Shown: in pieces, positions 12,315 through 23,189 of the stretch
Numbering within the stretch: the stretch's first letter is position 1
Layout of the letters: every line of letters starts with the position of its first letter
Assembly (NCBI GenBank): GCA_015680685.1
Contig: MNCI01023951.1
Coordinates: 275,612-339,611 of the forward strand
DNA length: 64,000 bases
Source: Gnetum montanum
Taxonomy: Eukaryota; Streptophyta; Gnetopsida; Gnetales; Gnetaceae
Reading direction: 5' to 3'
The notes under the pieces: model-generated
The model's database searches: none
The model's input: only the letters and a program-made list of their open reading frames with translations
Told to the model about the DNA's origin: nothing
Made by a program: the position numbers and the translations under genes

Positions 12315-12809
12315 ATGGAATTTGAGAGAGAAATCAGAAAGCCTTTTATTCCATATGTGATGGGATGTTGCCCTGAGCATGTATTGAAGGCTTATCTAAA
12401 GGCTAGATCTTATGGAGCTCCAAAGGAGTGTCCTTTTATGGCTTGGCTTTCTGATGAATTTTCTTTTCTCACTAGAGGATTGGATATAGAGTCCAATGTT
12501 TGGGGGCGATATCAAGATTGTTCTAAAGAAGAAGAAAAAGGAGAAGAGCCACCAACCTATGAAGAGTCATCATGGGGATGGGGAGAAGCTTTTGTCTCCT
12601 TAGAGGAAAATCAAGGACCTAATGGAGAAGAACAGAAGAGCTCATCCGAAAAGGAAAATGAGAAAAGTGCCGAAGAGAAAGCTCATGTAGATCAAGGTGA
12701 GAGCTCTACCAAGCCTGAGAGCAATAGGACCACCTTCATCACATCAGAGATTTCCTATGAAACAGTTACAGAGATGAGGATTTCCACTAGGGTAACCCTC
12801 ACAATTTAG
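12315..12809 (+). CDS. Extra ORF between integrase and 3' LTR, element D (unknown function)
   Basis: Intact 164-residue ORF in sense orientation. I do not recognise it. The N-terminal half is mixed and compact (CCPEH at 18-22, several aromatic residues, MAWLSDEFSFL at 42-52); the C-terminal half is very acidic and Glu/Ser/Lys-rich. It has PPTY at 79-82, which fits a PPxY-type motif, but a chance match is possible. No signal peptide or membrane segment. It has its own upstream TATA-like box. It is intact while the pol upstream has several stops. Confidence 0.6.
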   Translation: MEFEREIRKPFIPYVMGCCPEHVLKAYLKARSYGAPKECPFMAWLSDEFSFLTRGLDIESNVWGRYQDCSKEEEKGEEPPTYEESSWGWGEAFVSLEENQGPNGEEQKSSSEKENEKSAEEKAHVDQGESSTKPESNRTTFITSEISYETVTEMRISTRVTLTI

Positions 12810-12993
12810 TTTCCATCCCAAGAATAGTCCATGAAGGACTTGATAATGTATAGTTTGTTGTGTACAGTTTGATTTTGCTTAGGAATGAGGTTTTTGTCCC
12901 ATCACACCTTATGTGAAATGGGAATTTTTCTCAAAAAGATATTTCTATTTAGCTGTAAAAATTTAGTGAAATTTTTAGTATCTTTTAGTCTTG

Positions 12994-13010
12994 AAATGAG
13001 GGGGCAAAAA
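12994..13010 (+). promoter_or_regulatory. Polypurine tract, element D
   Basis: AAATGAGGGGGCAAAAA lies directly before the TG of the 3' LTR, the expected plus-strand primer position. Bases 12810-12993 before it hold nothing I can name. Confidence 0.75.
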
Positions 13011-15639
13011 TGTTGGCACATTTGGCCATTCCATGGAACAGTTGGAATATTTTATTTAAAATTGGCACAATCCCTGGTTGTAAATTTTCAGTTTTAGTAT
13101 TGTGAGTTGATGGGTATTTTTGAAGAAACATCCACTAGTAAATAATTTTGATGTTGAGGCCTTCTTGGAAAGAAAGATTAAAATTCCTTTATTGAAGATT
13201 GGAATAGCAGACAAAGGATGAAATTATTTACCGCAAAAGGCATACTCCCCGCTAATGTTGGATAATGGATTATTAAGGTCCACTTAAGAGTTGGAAGCGT
13301 GCGAAAGATCTCATGAATGGATTACCAATAGGTTTTGAATTTCATTCAATAAATTTAATTAACAAAGGATGAGAAGGTTTCTGTTGCAGAAAAAACTGAA
13401 TAAAACAGCAAAAATCTCACAGACGTTAGCGTCGGCTTCAGCTTGGGCATCACCCTAGGCACTAGCATCACCAGAAATGGCTCCAGATTCTCAAGGAATA
13501 CTTCCAGAACCTACGAGCGGAGGACAGATGGCCAGCAGTGGGAGGATGCACAGTGGTAGATGAAAGATCAACGGTGGTAGAAGAGAAGCCTCTATCATGC
13601 GCACGGTGGCTACAACCTTAGCTTTGGTGCAGATATGGCAGAGCGAGGCACAAGCAATTGGCAAAGGGGCAAGTAACATAAAGAAATTTTCAGCAAGTCT
13701 TCACCTCATCTAGGATTGATAGGATTTACAGGTGTGACCGAGGGTTTGGTCGATCCAGAGATGCCTCGTTCGTGTACACTGAGGGCGATGGCAGTTCTTG
13801 GTTTCACAGATCCAGCGGAAGCTTCTCCTTGAAGCGCGACAACGCCGGCTTCGACGGTAGCAGCGGTGGATACGAATTTTCTCTGTTCAAGGATAAAACA
13901 CCTTGCAAAATTTTTGTATAATTATCAAAATTGGAAGAGCACTTGTGAGAGGCGAAGATTAGAATGGTTGTAGAATCTTACGGGACACAGGGTGACATTT
14001 CCTAACGTGGTGGCTGAGCCTTCTCCCGTGATGGTAGTTTTTGGTAATGATTTTCGGTAGGGCAAGATAATTTGAATTAGTTGCTGGCAGTTCCAGGCCT
14101 GGGGCCTTCACATTCGGGCTTGATATTTTGAATTTAAATTTTCCAGCCATTTTCATATGGGTGAAAGTGCACATGAATTATTTAGGATTAAGGTACCAGC
14201 AACATTTATGCCAAGGTAGATATCATGTTATCACCTTGTTTATAAAATCACTAAGAACTTCAATAAGCATTCTTCAAAATTTTAAAACAAGTAAAAAATG
14301 AAAGGCTATTAAAGCTATAATTGTAAACAATTATATGAAATTATTGGATTTATTTTTCAAAAGCAATATTTATCTCCTAACTTCCTAACTTCCTAAGTTA
14401 ATACTCCCTAACTCTTTGGGCAAGTTACTTGGGAGAGAAGTTGGGTAAGATATTTTTGAATATGTAACTTCCCTACCTACCTTGGAACCCTATAAAAAGG
14501 CTTCAGGGGTCAAGGAGAAGAAGAACATTTTTGGTGGGAGGTCTCATACATCACATTTTTGGAGATCATACTTTGAAAAGCTATTAGCTAGAACTTAGGC
14601 TCTCACTTGAAGACACACTTTGGGGTCTTGAGAAGAGCATTTGAAAAGAAGATTTGTAAAGACAATTGCTTGTAAGATGGCTTGCTAAACGAAAGATTTT
14701 AGCCTCTTTGTCATAGTCCTATGAGTTATGTTTTATTTTTGTTTTGTTTAAATTGTTTAGCTAGTGGTTTAGATAGTATCATCCTTGGCAANNNNNNNNN
14801 NNNNNNNNNNNNNNNNNNNNNNNNNNNNNNNNNNNNNNNNNNNNNNNNNNNNNNNNNNNNNNNNNNNNNNNNNNNNNNNNNNNNNNNNNNNNNNNNNNNN
14901 NNNNNNNNNNNNNNNNNNNNNNNNNNNNNNNNNNNNNNNNNNNNNNNNNNNNNNNNNNNNNNNNNNNNNNNNNNNNNNNNNNNNNNNNNNNNNNNNNNNN
15001 NNNNNNNNNNNNNNNNNNNNNNNNNNNNNNNNNNNNNNNNNNNNNNNNNNNNNNNNNNNNNNNNNNNNNNNNNNNNNNNNNNNNNNNNNNNNNNNNNNNN
15101 NNNNNNNNNNNNNNNNNNNNNNNNNNNNNNNNNNNNNNNNNNNNNNNNNNNNNNNNNNNNNNNNNNNNNNNNNNNNNNNNNNNNNNNNNNNNNNNNNNNN
15201 NNNNNNNNNNNNNNNNNNNNNNNNNNNNGAATCTTGCTCTATTTCTAGTTTTCTTGTGGAACTATCTCTTTCTTTGGGGAGAATTAGGAGTAGATTTGCG
15301 GAGTTGTGCTCAAATGTTTTTACAAAATTTTATTTGTTACAAGTAGGTATTATAAGGACCACATAGACTAGGCAGTTGAACAAAATAGGAAACTCTCAAC
15401 AACTCACAGTACTTTGCAAAGTTGGTTGAATCTCTTTAAAGTAAGTCATTTGTAGTTTACACACAACGCAATCATTACATTTCACACAACCGCACACCGC
15501 AACAGCACACACACATACTCATATTAACTACTGAGTTTATTTGGAGGTATCTGGGCCTTGGTGTTACCAAAGACCAGCAGGCACCTAAATCCAGTTCGAG
15601 GACACTCGTTGGCGGTCGTGTCCCAAACGGTCGCCAACA
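13011..15639 (+). repeat. 3' LTR of element D, with assembly gap
   Basis: Matches 3513-6290 from end to end, with the TATA box at 14491. The gap 14792-15228 replaces a part that is 582 bases long in the 5' LTR (5298-5879), so 437 Ns understate it by about 145 bases. The base after the LTR begins the gag of element F, not the continuation of A. Confidence 0.88.
14792..15228. other. Assembly gap (437 N)
   Basis: A run of N inside the 3' LTR of D. Open frames that appear to cross it are artefacts. The two sides of the gap could come from different copies of the LTR. Confidence 0.99.
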
Positions 15640-16961
15640 GTATCGTCTATTTATTTTGATCATCAAAATTATCTTATGTGGGTCTCCCTCTAATAATTTC
15701 TACATATTCTCTACATTTTTCATGTACCCACTCTATCATCTTGTTGATCTTTGCCTCAATTTCATCTAATGATTTTAGTATTCGCAAAGGTAGAAATGGT
15801 TTTACCTTCTCGAGGTGAGTTGATTTCTCCTCTTTATGATTATAGACTTTTGTTACTTCAAGAGTTTGATCCTATTGAGATTTTTCAACATTCTCCCATG
15901 TGGCTATTTCTCCTTCTTCTTTTGCTACCTACTTAATAAGCTCTTGGGATTGATGGGTTCATAGTTCACATAGTTGACCTAGGGCATACATCCCTAGGGT
16001 CTCCCTTATTTCATTACAGAGCTCATCCATGATGTGATACATTAGCCTTTCCTTGGAGGGCATTTGTTTATCAAAGAGTAATATATTTCTAAGGCCATGT
16101 CTAAGGTTTTATGTTGCCCTTGTTTCCACGTTTGGATTTTTCTCCTCAAGGTTGACACTCTTGCATAGGTTTTATATCTTTCATTGAAGAGATTTACCAT
16201 TGTAGGCCAATGGCAAATTAAATTTGATTTTAAAAACCTATACCACACTTTAGGTTGGCCAACAAGTATCATAGGATAGAGCTTAATCCTTTGCCACCCA
16301 TTCTCAATGTTGTTCCACACACAGGCATCATATAAGGCTTGTAAATGATGTTAAGGATCTCAATCATAACCTCCTGAGAAGTTAGGAAAGTTATTTAAAT
16401 CAAGCTTGGGTAGACGACTTTCCTTGGATATCTGAATCATAACCTCTTGAGAATCATATGCCTGTAGGATATCTAAAAGGCCTCTATTATATGCATTAGG
16501 CTCTTAGTGGCCAACATAGGTTGTGAGTTTGTGAGTCGGGATAATTTTTGCTATGTTCATGTTGGCATTCCTAATTTTTCCCATGGGTTCAATTTTTATT
16601 TATATGTCAACCCCTTGAGGAATAGCCATCCATGTCACAACCTAATGTTAAAAGAGCAAAGAAAGAGAGGGAACTAAAAACTCATCATAACTATTGTAAG
16701 TCTCCCAATCATCCCCTAATGTACACTTGCTACCGATTGACAAGGTCTTCGGAATTAAGGGGCCCCTCGATCTAGGGCATGTCCTATCTTCACTACAGGC
16801 ATTTGAGTTCAATGAAAAAAGTCCTTGAGTATCATTCGGGTGTCTATGAACATATGAAACTCCTACATAAGATTGAGTACTCTAAACTCCTTCTTGGTTC
16901 TCCAATGAATTGCCTCGCTAGATGTTGTGTTATCACTATCTTGTGAAAGAGACATTGTCAT
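15640..16961 (-). pseudogene. Gag of element F (minus strand), truncated
   Basis: Likely start at ATG 16961-16959 (MTMSLSQDSDN). The gag core is open at 16320-16042: GWQRIKLYPMILVGQPKVWYRFL and LFNERYKTYARVSTLRRKIQTWKQG fit the retrotransposon gag fold (W-Y-R-L then F-x-x-R-Y). Downstream, with several stops, there is a charged Glu/Lys-rich segment that runs to 15650, where D's LTR begins. Its gag is not close to that of A, B, C or E. Stops and at least one frameshift lie in 16960-16320. Confidence 0.65.
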
Positions 16962-17057
16962 GAATTGTGTGTGACTTAATTGAATTTATTTTCTTTATCT
17001 AAAATATATATCATCAATACCTTATTACAATGATCTTGTATGATATAACTAATCTAG

Positions 17058-17062
17058 ATAAC
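17058..17062. repeat. Target site duplication of element B, left copy (ATAAC)
   Basis: ATAAC directly before the TG of the 5' LTR; repeated exactly at 34543-34547 after the 3' LTR. Five bases is the usual length for this superfamily. Confidence 0.9.
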
Positions 17063-18608
17063 TGAAAGACCATAGAAATTGCGAATCAGCCTAAGGCGAA
17101 GATTCATGATTCGGGCGAAAGTTTGCGACAAAAATCCAGAAGACAAAACAAGGCAAAAGGGTGCGCAGCATCAAGTCTCCAAGTTTCTTACAAATTTCAA
17201 CCTTACTTTGTTTTCTCTCTTTACGCTACGTTACACAACGTAGCGTAATGTCGCTCAGCGTAACTCTATTTAACATAGCCCGATATCAAAAACACTTGTC
17301 GCATATTCCACCAAGTCTTTTGTTCAAGCCCGAGTTTACGCTCTGTTACGTAGAGAAACGTAATGAGCTTTGAAAAAGCCAAAGTCAGAGTCAAAGGAAG
17401 TGCGGTAGATTGGTTTCTTCTTTCTTGCGAAATGGTCGCTTTATGCTCATTATGCTACGTAGTGTAGACAAGCATAATTTATGGTAAAGTTGACCATTTT
17501 TACACTCTATTACGCTTTACGACATGAATGACTGTAAAAAAGCTTGAATCGACTACTCCCATGCTCTATTATGCTCTGCCACATGACACAGTGTAAACGA
17601 GCGTAATACCTGCATAAAGCTAGCTAAAACAGTACCCGATACACGCCTGCCATTCACACGCGCAATACACTAATGAGCATATTGTGCGTAGTGTGCGTAA
17701 TTATGAAGCGGCTTCAGCGGAAGTGGTTGACAGCATACTTTGCCATGTTTTCCAGATACGTAATGCGACATGACCAGTTTCAACACAAAGTTTGCCAAGT
17801 CAATGACATTCTAAAAGTACGAGACACGTGTCACCAAGGTCGTGCCTTATCCATGTATTAGCGAGCCTATAAATACTCTAGTTGGCAAAGAAAAGAAAGG
17901 GAGATTCAGCTTATTTTTGGGGGCATCATCTTTTAGTAGAGACAGAAGACATTTTGAGCATTGACAGTAGGAGCGATCAGTCCTTTGGTGAAAAATACAG
18001 TTCTCTCCATTGGCGATCATTGGCAGTTTGAGCAGAGACTACTGAAGGCAGAGCGAATAGATCAGAGATCAAGAGATCATCTGGTGCAGTTGGCAACATC
18101 TATTGATCAGAAACAATTGATCGATAGACATTCAGGCTTGACCTTCCTCGCATCCCATCTTTGGCTTACAAAGTAGATCAAACTTCATTTTGTACTCCTT
18201 GTTGAACAGTTTTCTTGTTATTTTGTGTATGCTTCGCACAAGATAAGTGGAGTTTTCCATTGGAACTTTGTATACAATATACTCAGTTTTCGGGTCAAAG
18301 CACAGATCTTAGAATTGCGCATTTTTCTTAAATCTGATCCTCTTTGTCGTGTTGATGTTGTCGTTATTTCAATTTATCTACATCATTTTCTACTCCTTTT
18401 ATGATTCATCAAATCAAATTGTTTCGCAGAATATCTATAATATTCATCAATTTACTGATTGAGTAAGTCCCTGTCTGATCGACAAGACCATTCAGGGCAC
18501 TACAGATTTGTTTTCTCCAGCACGGCCCTCGCATGGATCCATGGTTAAGACTATGTACATAGATTTTCATTTGGTATTTTTCAGCTACCGACACTTTTCG
18601 TCGTTATA
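17063..18608 (+). repeat. 5' LTR of element B (1,546 bp)
   Basis: Starts TGAAAGACCATAG. The U3 part holds a series of five inverted repeats built from the word TTACG/CGTAA, the best being TTACGCTACGTT - 4 bases - AACGTAGCGTAA at 17221-17248. TATA box at 17867. The U5 part has CAAGACCATTCAGGGC and CAGCACGGCCC, which recur in E's LTR at 52908-52952. Confidence 0.93.
17867..17876 (+). promoter_or_regulatory. TATA box, element B LTR
   Basis: CTATAAATAC, repeated at the same place in the 3' LTR (about 33801-33810) and matched by CTATAAATAC at 52345 in E. Confidence 0.65.
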
Positions 18609-18614
18609 GTTTTC

Positions 18615-18632
18615 TGGAGCTAGAAGGAGGAC
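18615..18632 (+). promoter_or_regulatory. Primer binding site, element B
   Basis: TGGAGCTAGAAGGAGG starts six bases after the LTR end, as in E. Between here and gag (18633-18865) is a leader with one copy of a ~55-base module (GTGTAGATCGGTCAC...TTCCTGTGGAATCC, 18745-18800) that is repeated five times in E. Confidence 0.7.
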
Positions 18633-18865
18633 ACGATAAAGCTTCTATCTGTATTTTATGGGTAGCCCTGCAAGCGATCTATACACACGTCCATAAAAAC
18701 GTAGACGTAATACCTCTAGGGAAGTTTTTGAAAAAAATCGTGAGGTGTAGATCGGTCACAGTAACAATTCCTGTGGAATCCTACAGGGTAGAAAGCCCAA
18801 TTATAATTCTGTTTGGCCATCGCCTTTTAGATCCTATCGCTTGTTGTCATTAACCCCTCTGAGAA

Positions 18866-21686
18866 ATGGATTCCGCATATGCAACCACTGCCGCTATCAT
18901 CACCACCGAATCAGGTGCCACATCTGTAAATCCCATCATCACCACTGGACTAGCTTCTGGTGCCATAGGACCTCAAGGACTGTTGTGCCATTCGTTGAGA
19001 TTATAGGGCAGAGATCCTATATTCACCATCGTGACGCCTAAAGAATATAATTTTATTTGTGTAAAGATCCAGGCAAAGCTTGCTCTTAGCTGAGCCCAAA
19101 TGGAGGCGAAGCGAAACTATGAGATGATCCATAGAGGGGGTCAATATTTCATCCCTACCGCCTACGACATTATCCCCTTGACCGAGCATTATCATGAACT
19201 CTTGACCCAACTGGTTATGGCTAGGAGTCAGGCTACACGGTCCATGCTAGAACCTCAGAACGAGGAGGAAGAGGAAGATGCATTCGCAGTCCAGTCTGAA
19301 CACTTAGATTCATACCATACTCTTAGCCCCCATACATACATAAATCCCTTGTTTCCTCTCACCGGAGAAGCTGCCCATCTCAACTCAGTCATGACCATCC
19401 AAACCCACATTCCTGTCATCCCGTAGGCCACTACGCAATCATCAGTCTTGCAAGTGCAAATACCATCTCAAAATAATATGGGGGCAGTCTCATCACCATG
19501 TGTAATCAATATTCCGTCGGTGGTACCTACCTCCACAGCACCCCATTTTATTCCCCACGTGCAACCTCATACCACACCTATAACATGCTCGGTAAAAAAT
19601 CCGGTGCAAACCTTATCATTGCCACCCCTTGCAAGGTAACAGATCACAACCACTATTCAATCGCAGCAATCCGTTCAACAGCCTATGGTTGGTCAGTGGA
19701 TCCCTCCCATCTCACATAATCAATCTGTGTTATACGGTGTGCAACCCTTAGCTACACCTACCATGCATGTCCCACAAATAAACCCACAATATCCTTATAA
19801 TTTCCATCCTACACACCTGACAACAGCCAATCCCTCTGCTCAACCCGGTGGGTGGTGGCTTCCACAAGTTGCTCCGTCCGCGGGGATAGCCCCCGTAGCA
19901 CCGCCCATCAGCCAAACCATCGCACAATTCCCATTGCCTGGCACAGCTCTTCCTATCCAACCCCTGGCTCCTCCTACATAGACTTCTCCATCAACAAGCC
20001 TAGATCAAGCGTTTTTACTTATTCAGACCCTCACTGAGGAGGGTAAGCGCCTTAACGCTGCTGGCTCTGATACCATACAAATCATGGATTTCTATCAGGA
20101 TGATCCCATCAGTCCAGCAGTTCCTATGTTGTCATTGCGCCCGAGGATGTCATTATCCCATTTTACTAAATATAATGGAGAAGGAGACCCTAATGCGCAC
20201 TTGGTTACCTTCAGGTCTGAATCCTTGTTGTTACAGCAATGGCCTTATACAATCATCCGTATCTTTGCAATGTCTCTGGCAGGGAAAGCTTTGGACTGGT
20301 ATCGAGCGCTCCCTTGCTCTTCCATCTCAACCTTGGAAGAGCTCCTAACACAATTTGTGACTCGCTTTAAATACAACTTAAAGTTGGAGGTCACATTAGA
20401 TCAACTTATGGGAGTGAAGCAAGATCCACTTGAACCAGTCCAAAAGTTTATATAGCGATGGAGGGCTACTTTGAATGAAATCCATGAGCCTATCGCGGAA
20501 GCCCATTTGCTGGCTATCTTCAAAAGAGCAATCAATGATTTCATCAAGTCTAAGCTGTATTACCTTGCCCCTCGCTCCTTAAGTCAGGCTTTCACCCAGA
20601 CTAAGAGCATCCAAGATGCTGCAGAGGCTTGTAAAGACCCGGCGTATGTGGCCTATAAAAATACTAACAATAAGGGTAAGGACAAAGGTAAAGCAACAAC
20701 AATGATGGTAGCTGCGCTGGTTGAAGGCACTAAAAAAAAGAACAAGAAGGCATCCACGGTGTCCCCCGAGACCATAGCTAGCGTAAGCAGCACCGGTCAT
20801 GACACACCTGCCCCTGAAAAGCCCCCCCAGCCAAAGCCAAACTTTGAGNAAGCCAAACTTTGAGTGTAAAGATCGCTCAAAGTATATAGCCCTGCCTATA
20901 AAACATTCGGAACTATTGAAACAACTGTTAGGGGCAGGATACATTCAAAATAAGAAGGTATCTGAAGAAGCTCTCCAGCATCACAGGTGTCATTGTGAAT
21001 TGCTGAAGAATCCTTCTTTAGCCCTACCTAACGAACCACCAGTTCCGAGGTCTTTTCGGTTGTACCGTTTTTGTGACTACCATCAATTGTGTGGTCACGA
21101 CACCGATTACTGCTGGACGTTGAAAGACGACATTCAATGCATGATTGACGATGGTTCTCTGAAACTAGATGGCAGTAGTCCAACCCATCCAGAAAACCAA
21201 GCATTGCATGTGTACAAAGACCCGTTAAATGCAAATAATGCACCATACACAATCAATGTGGTAAGTACGGACAGTGAAGGGAAGGTACCACCTAAACAAC
21301 CCTTTGTTTTACGCATACCTACCAACTCACCCCAGGGGGCAGGTTTTTCACTGGTAGTTAGCGGCATCCTGAGGCCACCCTTCGTTATTAGGGCACCCTC
21401 TCCAACTTTAACTCAACCTCACATTGATGATAAAGCCGCGGCCAGGCCCGCGCCCACTCTTAAGGTGCCTTTTATCCTTAGGATACCAAAACCACCGACT
21501 GCTCCTCTTACGCAGGGGCAAGCTTCTAACCAAAACCATCAATTGCCACCAAATAAAAAAAGGGAAGGAGACGCGTCAGTCAATGCCACCAAAAACCATA
21601 CTATGCTATGCTTCGCTAAGCCCAAGCCCTTGGCCTCTATCCCTGCGCCTGTGCCTTCTGGGCAAGACAAGGGTACAGAAACATAG
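18866..21686 (+). pseudogene. Gag, element B
   Basis: Starts at ATG 18866 (MDSAYATTAAI), aligned with the start of E at 53879. An N-terminal region with a helical segment (HYHELLTQLVMARSQ) is followed by a Pro-rich stretch (19430-20040), then the gag core: FYQDDPISP (from 20089), FTKYNGEGDPNAHLVTF, FAMSLAGKALDWYRALP, FVTRFKYNLK. The Cys/His segment FCDYHQLCGHDTDYC plus LKDDIQCMIDDG is at about 21070-21160. Frame is kept from 18866 to 20848 despite several stops, then shifts at a 16-base duplication with an N (20834-20864). Confidence 0.82.
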
Positions 21687-22697
21687 CCACCTCCCCTCGG
21701 TAGGAAGAAACACAATCCTCTGACTGACGCTATTCCGCCTCGGGAGATTCGTCTCTTAGGGCGAATGGAAGAAGACAGAGGAGATAAGCAGCCCAGCCAA
21801 GAACGGGACCTCCTCGATGCATTTACGCAAGTCAAGCAAGCTCTAAAACAGAATAACACAACGTTGAGCCTCTATGACCTGCTTATGACATCCCAAAAAC
21901 ACCATGAGGCTATGGTTCATATGCTAACATCCATACCAATGGATGAAGACTTACCAGTAGAAGAGGAAGAGATACATGCTGTCATGCTTCCTCCTGCCGC
22001 TAAGCAACCTAAACCAACCCTTTTGACCTTTCGCGATAAATCCATCAAAGATGATCCATAGAAAGGTCGAGTAACGACAGAACCCATGTTTATCACCATC
22101 TGGGTTGGTCAATATCGGATCTAGAGGGTGCACATTGACGATGGCGTGGCTACGAATGTCATCCCTTATCCTATAGTGGATAAGTTGGGCCTGGTCGACC
22201 AAATCAGTCCCACAATAACATCGTGCCTAAAGTCATTCAATGAGGCATGGGTGCAAGTCAAGGGGATGGTGCGTGTCGAATTTGTTGCAGGGGATCAATT
22301 CCCAACAAATGCCACATCTCTCGTTGTCGAGGAGATGCCCGGCTTCAACCTAATCCTAGGGAGGTCCTGGCTAGCCCAACTGAGGGTAGTTTTGTCACCA
22401 ATACATCAAGAGATACACCTCCCTTACACAGGCAGAGAAGTAGTAATACATGGTGATGAAATAACTACTAGGACTATCAACAACATAGAGGAGAAACGGG
22501 GTTTAGAGATCGAGATGCCTGAAGATCAAACTCATGTCTGAACTCCCGAACAAGCCGAAACGAATGATGATAGCCTAGCTTCGGTTGACCTACCATTTCA
22601 GGAAGATGGTATGGGGGAGTCAGATCACAAATCTCCCCAACCTTATGCATCACTAAACGTAAAGGCCATCAAGAAACAATTGCGGGTTGGTGATTGA
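21687..22697 (+). pseudogene. Aspartic protease, element B
   Basis: Same frame as the 3' part of gag. DLLDAFTQVKQALKQ and LSLYDLLMTS (21805-21900) match A and E. Active-site region VHIDDGVATNVIPY at about 22127-22168 (D-D-G), then FNLILGRSWLAQL. Stops at 21684, 22059, 22122 and 22539. The frame goes on after the last stop to VKAIKKQLRVGD, stop at 22695. The pol frame begins 5 kb downstream. Confidence 0.8.
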
Positions 22698-23189
22698 TTT
22701 GAGTGGTATTTACACGCATCGTTACACTTTTACTAGTTTTCCGCTCACACTTATCAAATTCAATTGATAGTTTTCTTTAATATACATACATGTATTTACG
22801 CTTTCTGTCCATTAAGCTATTTACATTCCTCATTTTACGCCATTTATGCTCCTTGACTGTTATTAGTCATATTAGCATAGTTACGCAGATATGTACATTT
22901 TTATCAATTACACTTCTAGACTTACGTAGATGGCCCGCGATGGCCTAAAACTAGCTAGTCCGCCTATATCTTACATAAATGCTACATGACAGCCTGCGAT
23001 GGCCTTAAACTAGCAATTCCATTCTACAGCAACGCAACCTATTCAAAGTCTTTAACAACTCTGCTTATGCTTTGCATAAAAAAATAGATATATAAATAAA
23101 ATTTAAAATCATACACAAAATCGCATAATTAATCTTGCCAATATTCACCATTGTTCAATTTCATAAATAAAATCATGCGTAAATCACAA
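22698..23189. repeat. Repeat block 1 of element B and AT-rich spacer
   Basis: Two to three units of GCGATGGCCTAAAACTAGC type at 22930-23010, about 60 bases apart, in a stretch also rich in TTACG/TACGC words. The unit core (TGGCCTAAAACTAGC) is the same as in block 1 of E (57790-58100). No coding potential. Confidence 0.7.

Larger units (their letters stand above)
3513..15639 (+). mobile_element. Element D: Ty3/gypsy LTR retrotransposon with RNase H upstream of RT
   Basis: Two direct repeats begin TGTTGGCA and end CGCCAACA (inverted ends). Between them lie PBS, gag, protease, RNase H, RT, a degenerate RNase H, integrase, an extra ORF and a purine tract. About 8 differences in the first ~210 bases of the two LTRs suggest a few per cent divergence. 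Flanks do not match: ATGGT before and GTATC after, so there is no target duplication, and the left flank is gag of A while the right flank is gag of a different element, F. Coding frames have few stops and few frameshifts, making this one of the better preserved copies here. Confidence 0.9.

Noticed and set aside
14721-15366. Long ORFs over the N run
   Set aside because: They consist of unknown residues across the assembly gap.
19748-19960. Minus-strand ORFs over gag of B and E
   Set aside because: Shadows of the sense gag frame, with no splice sites or conservation, unlike the true antisense gene.
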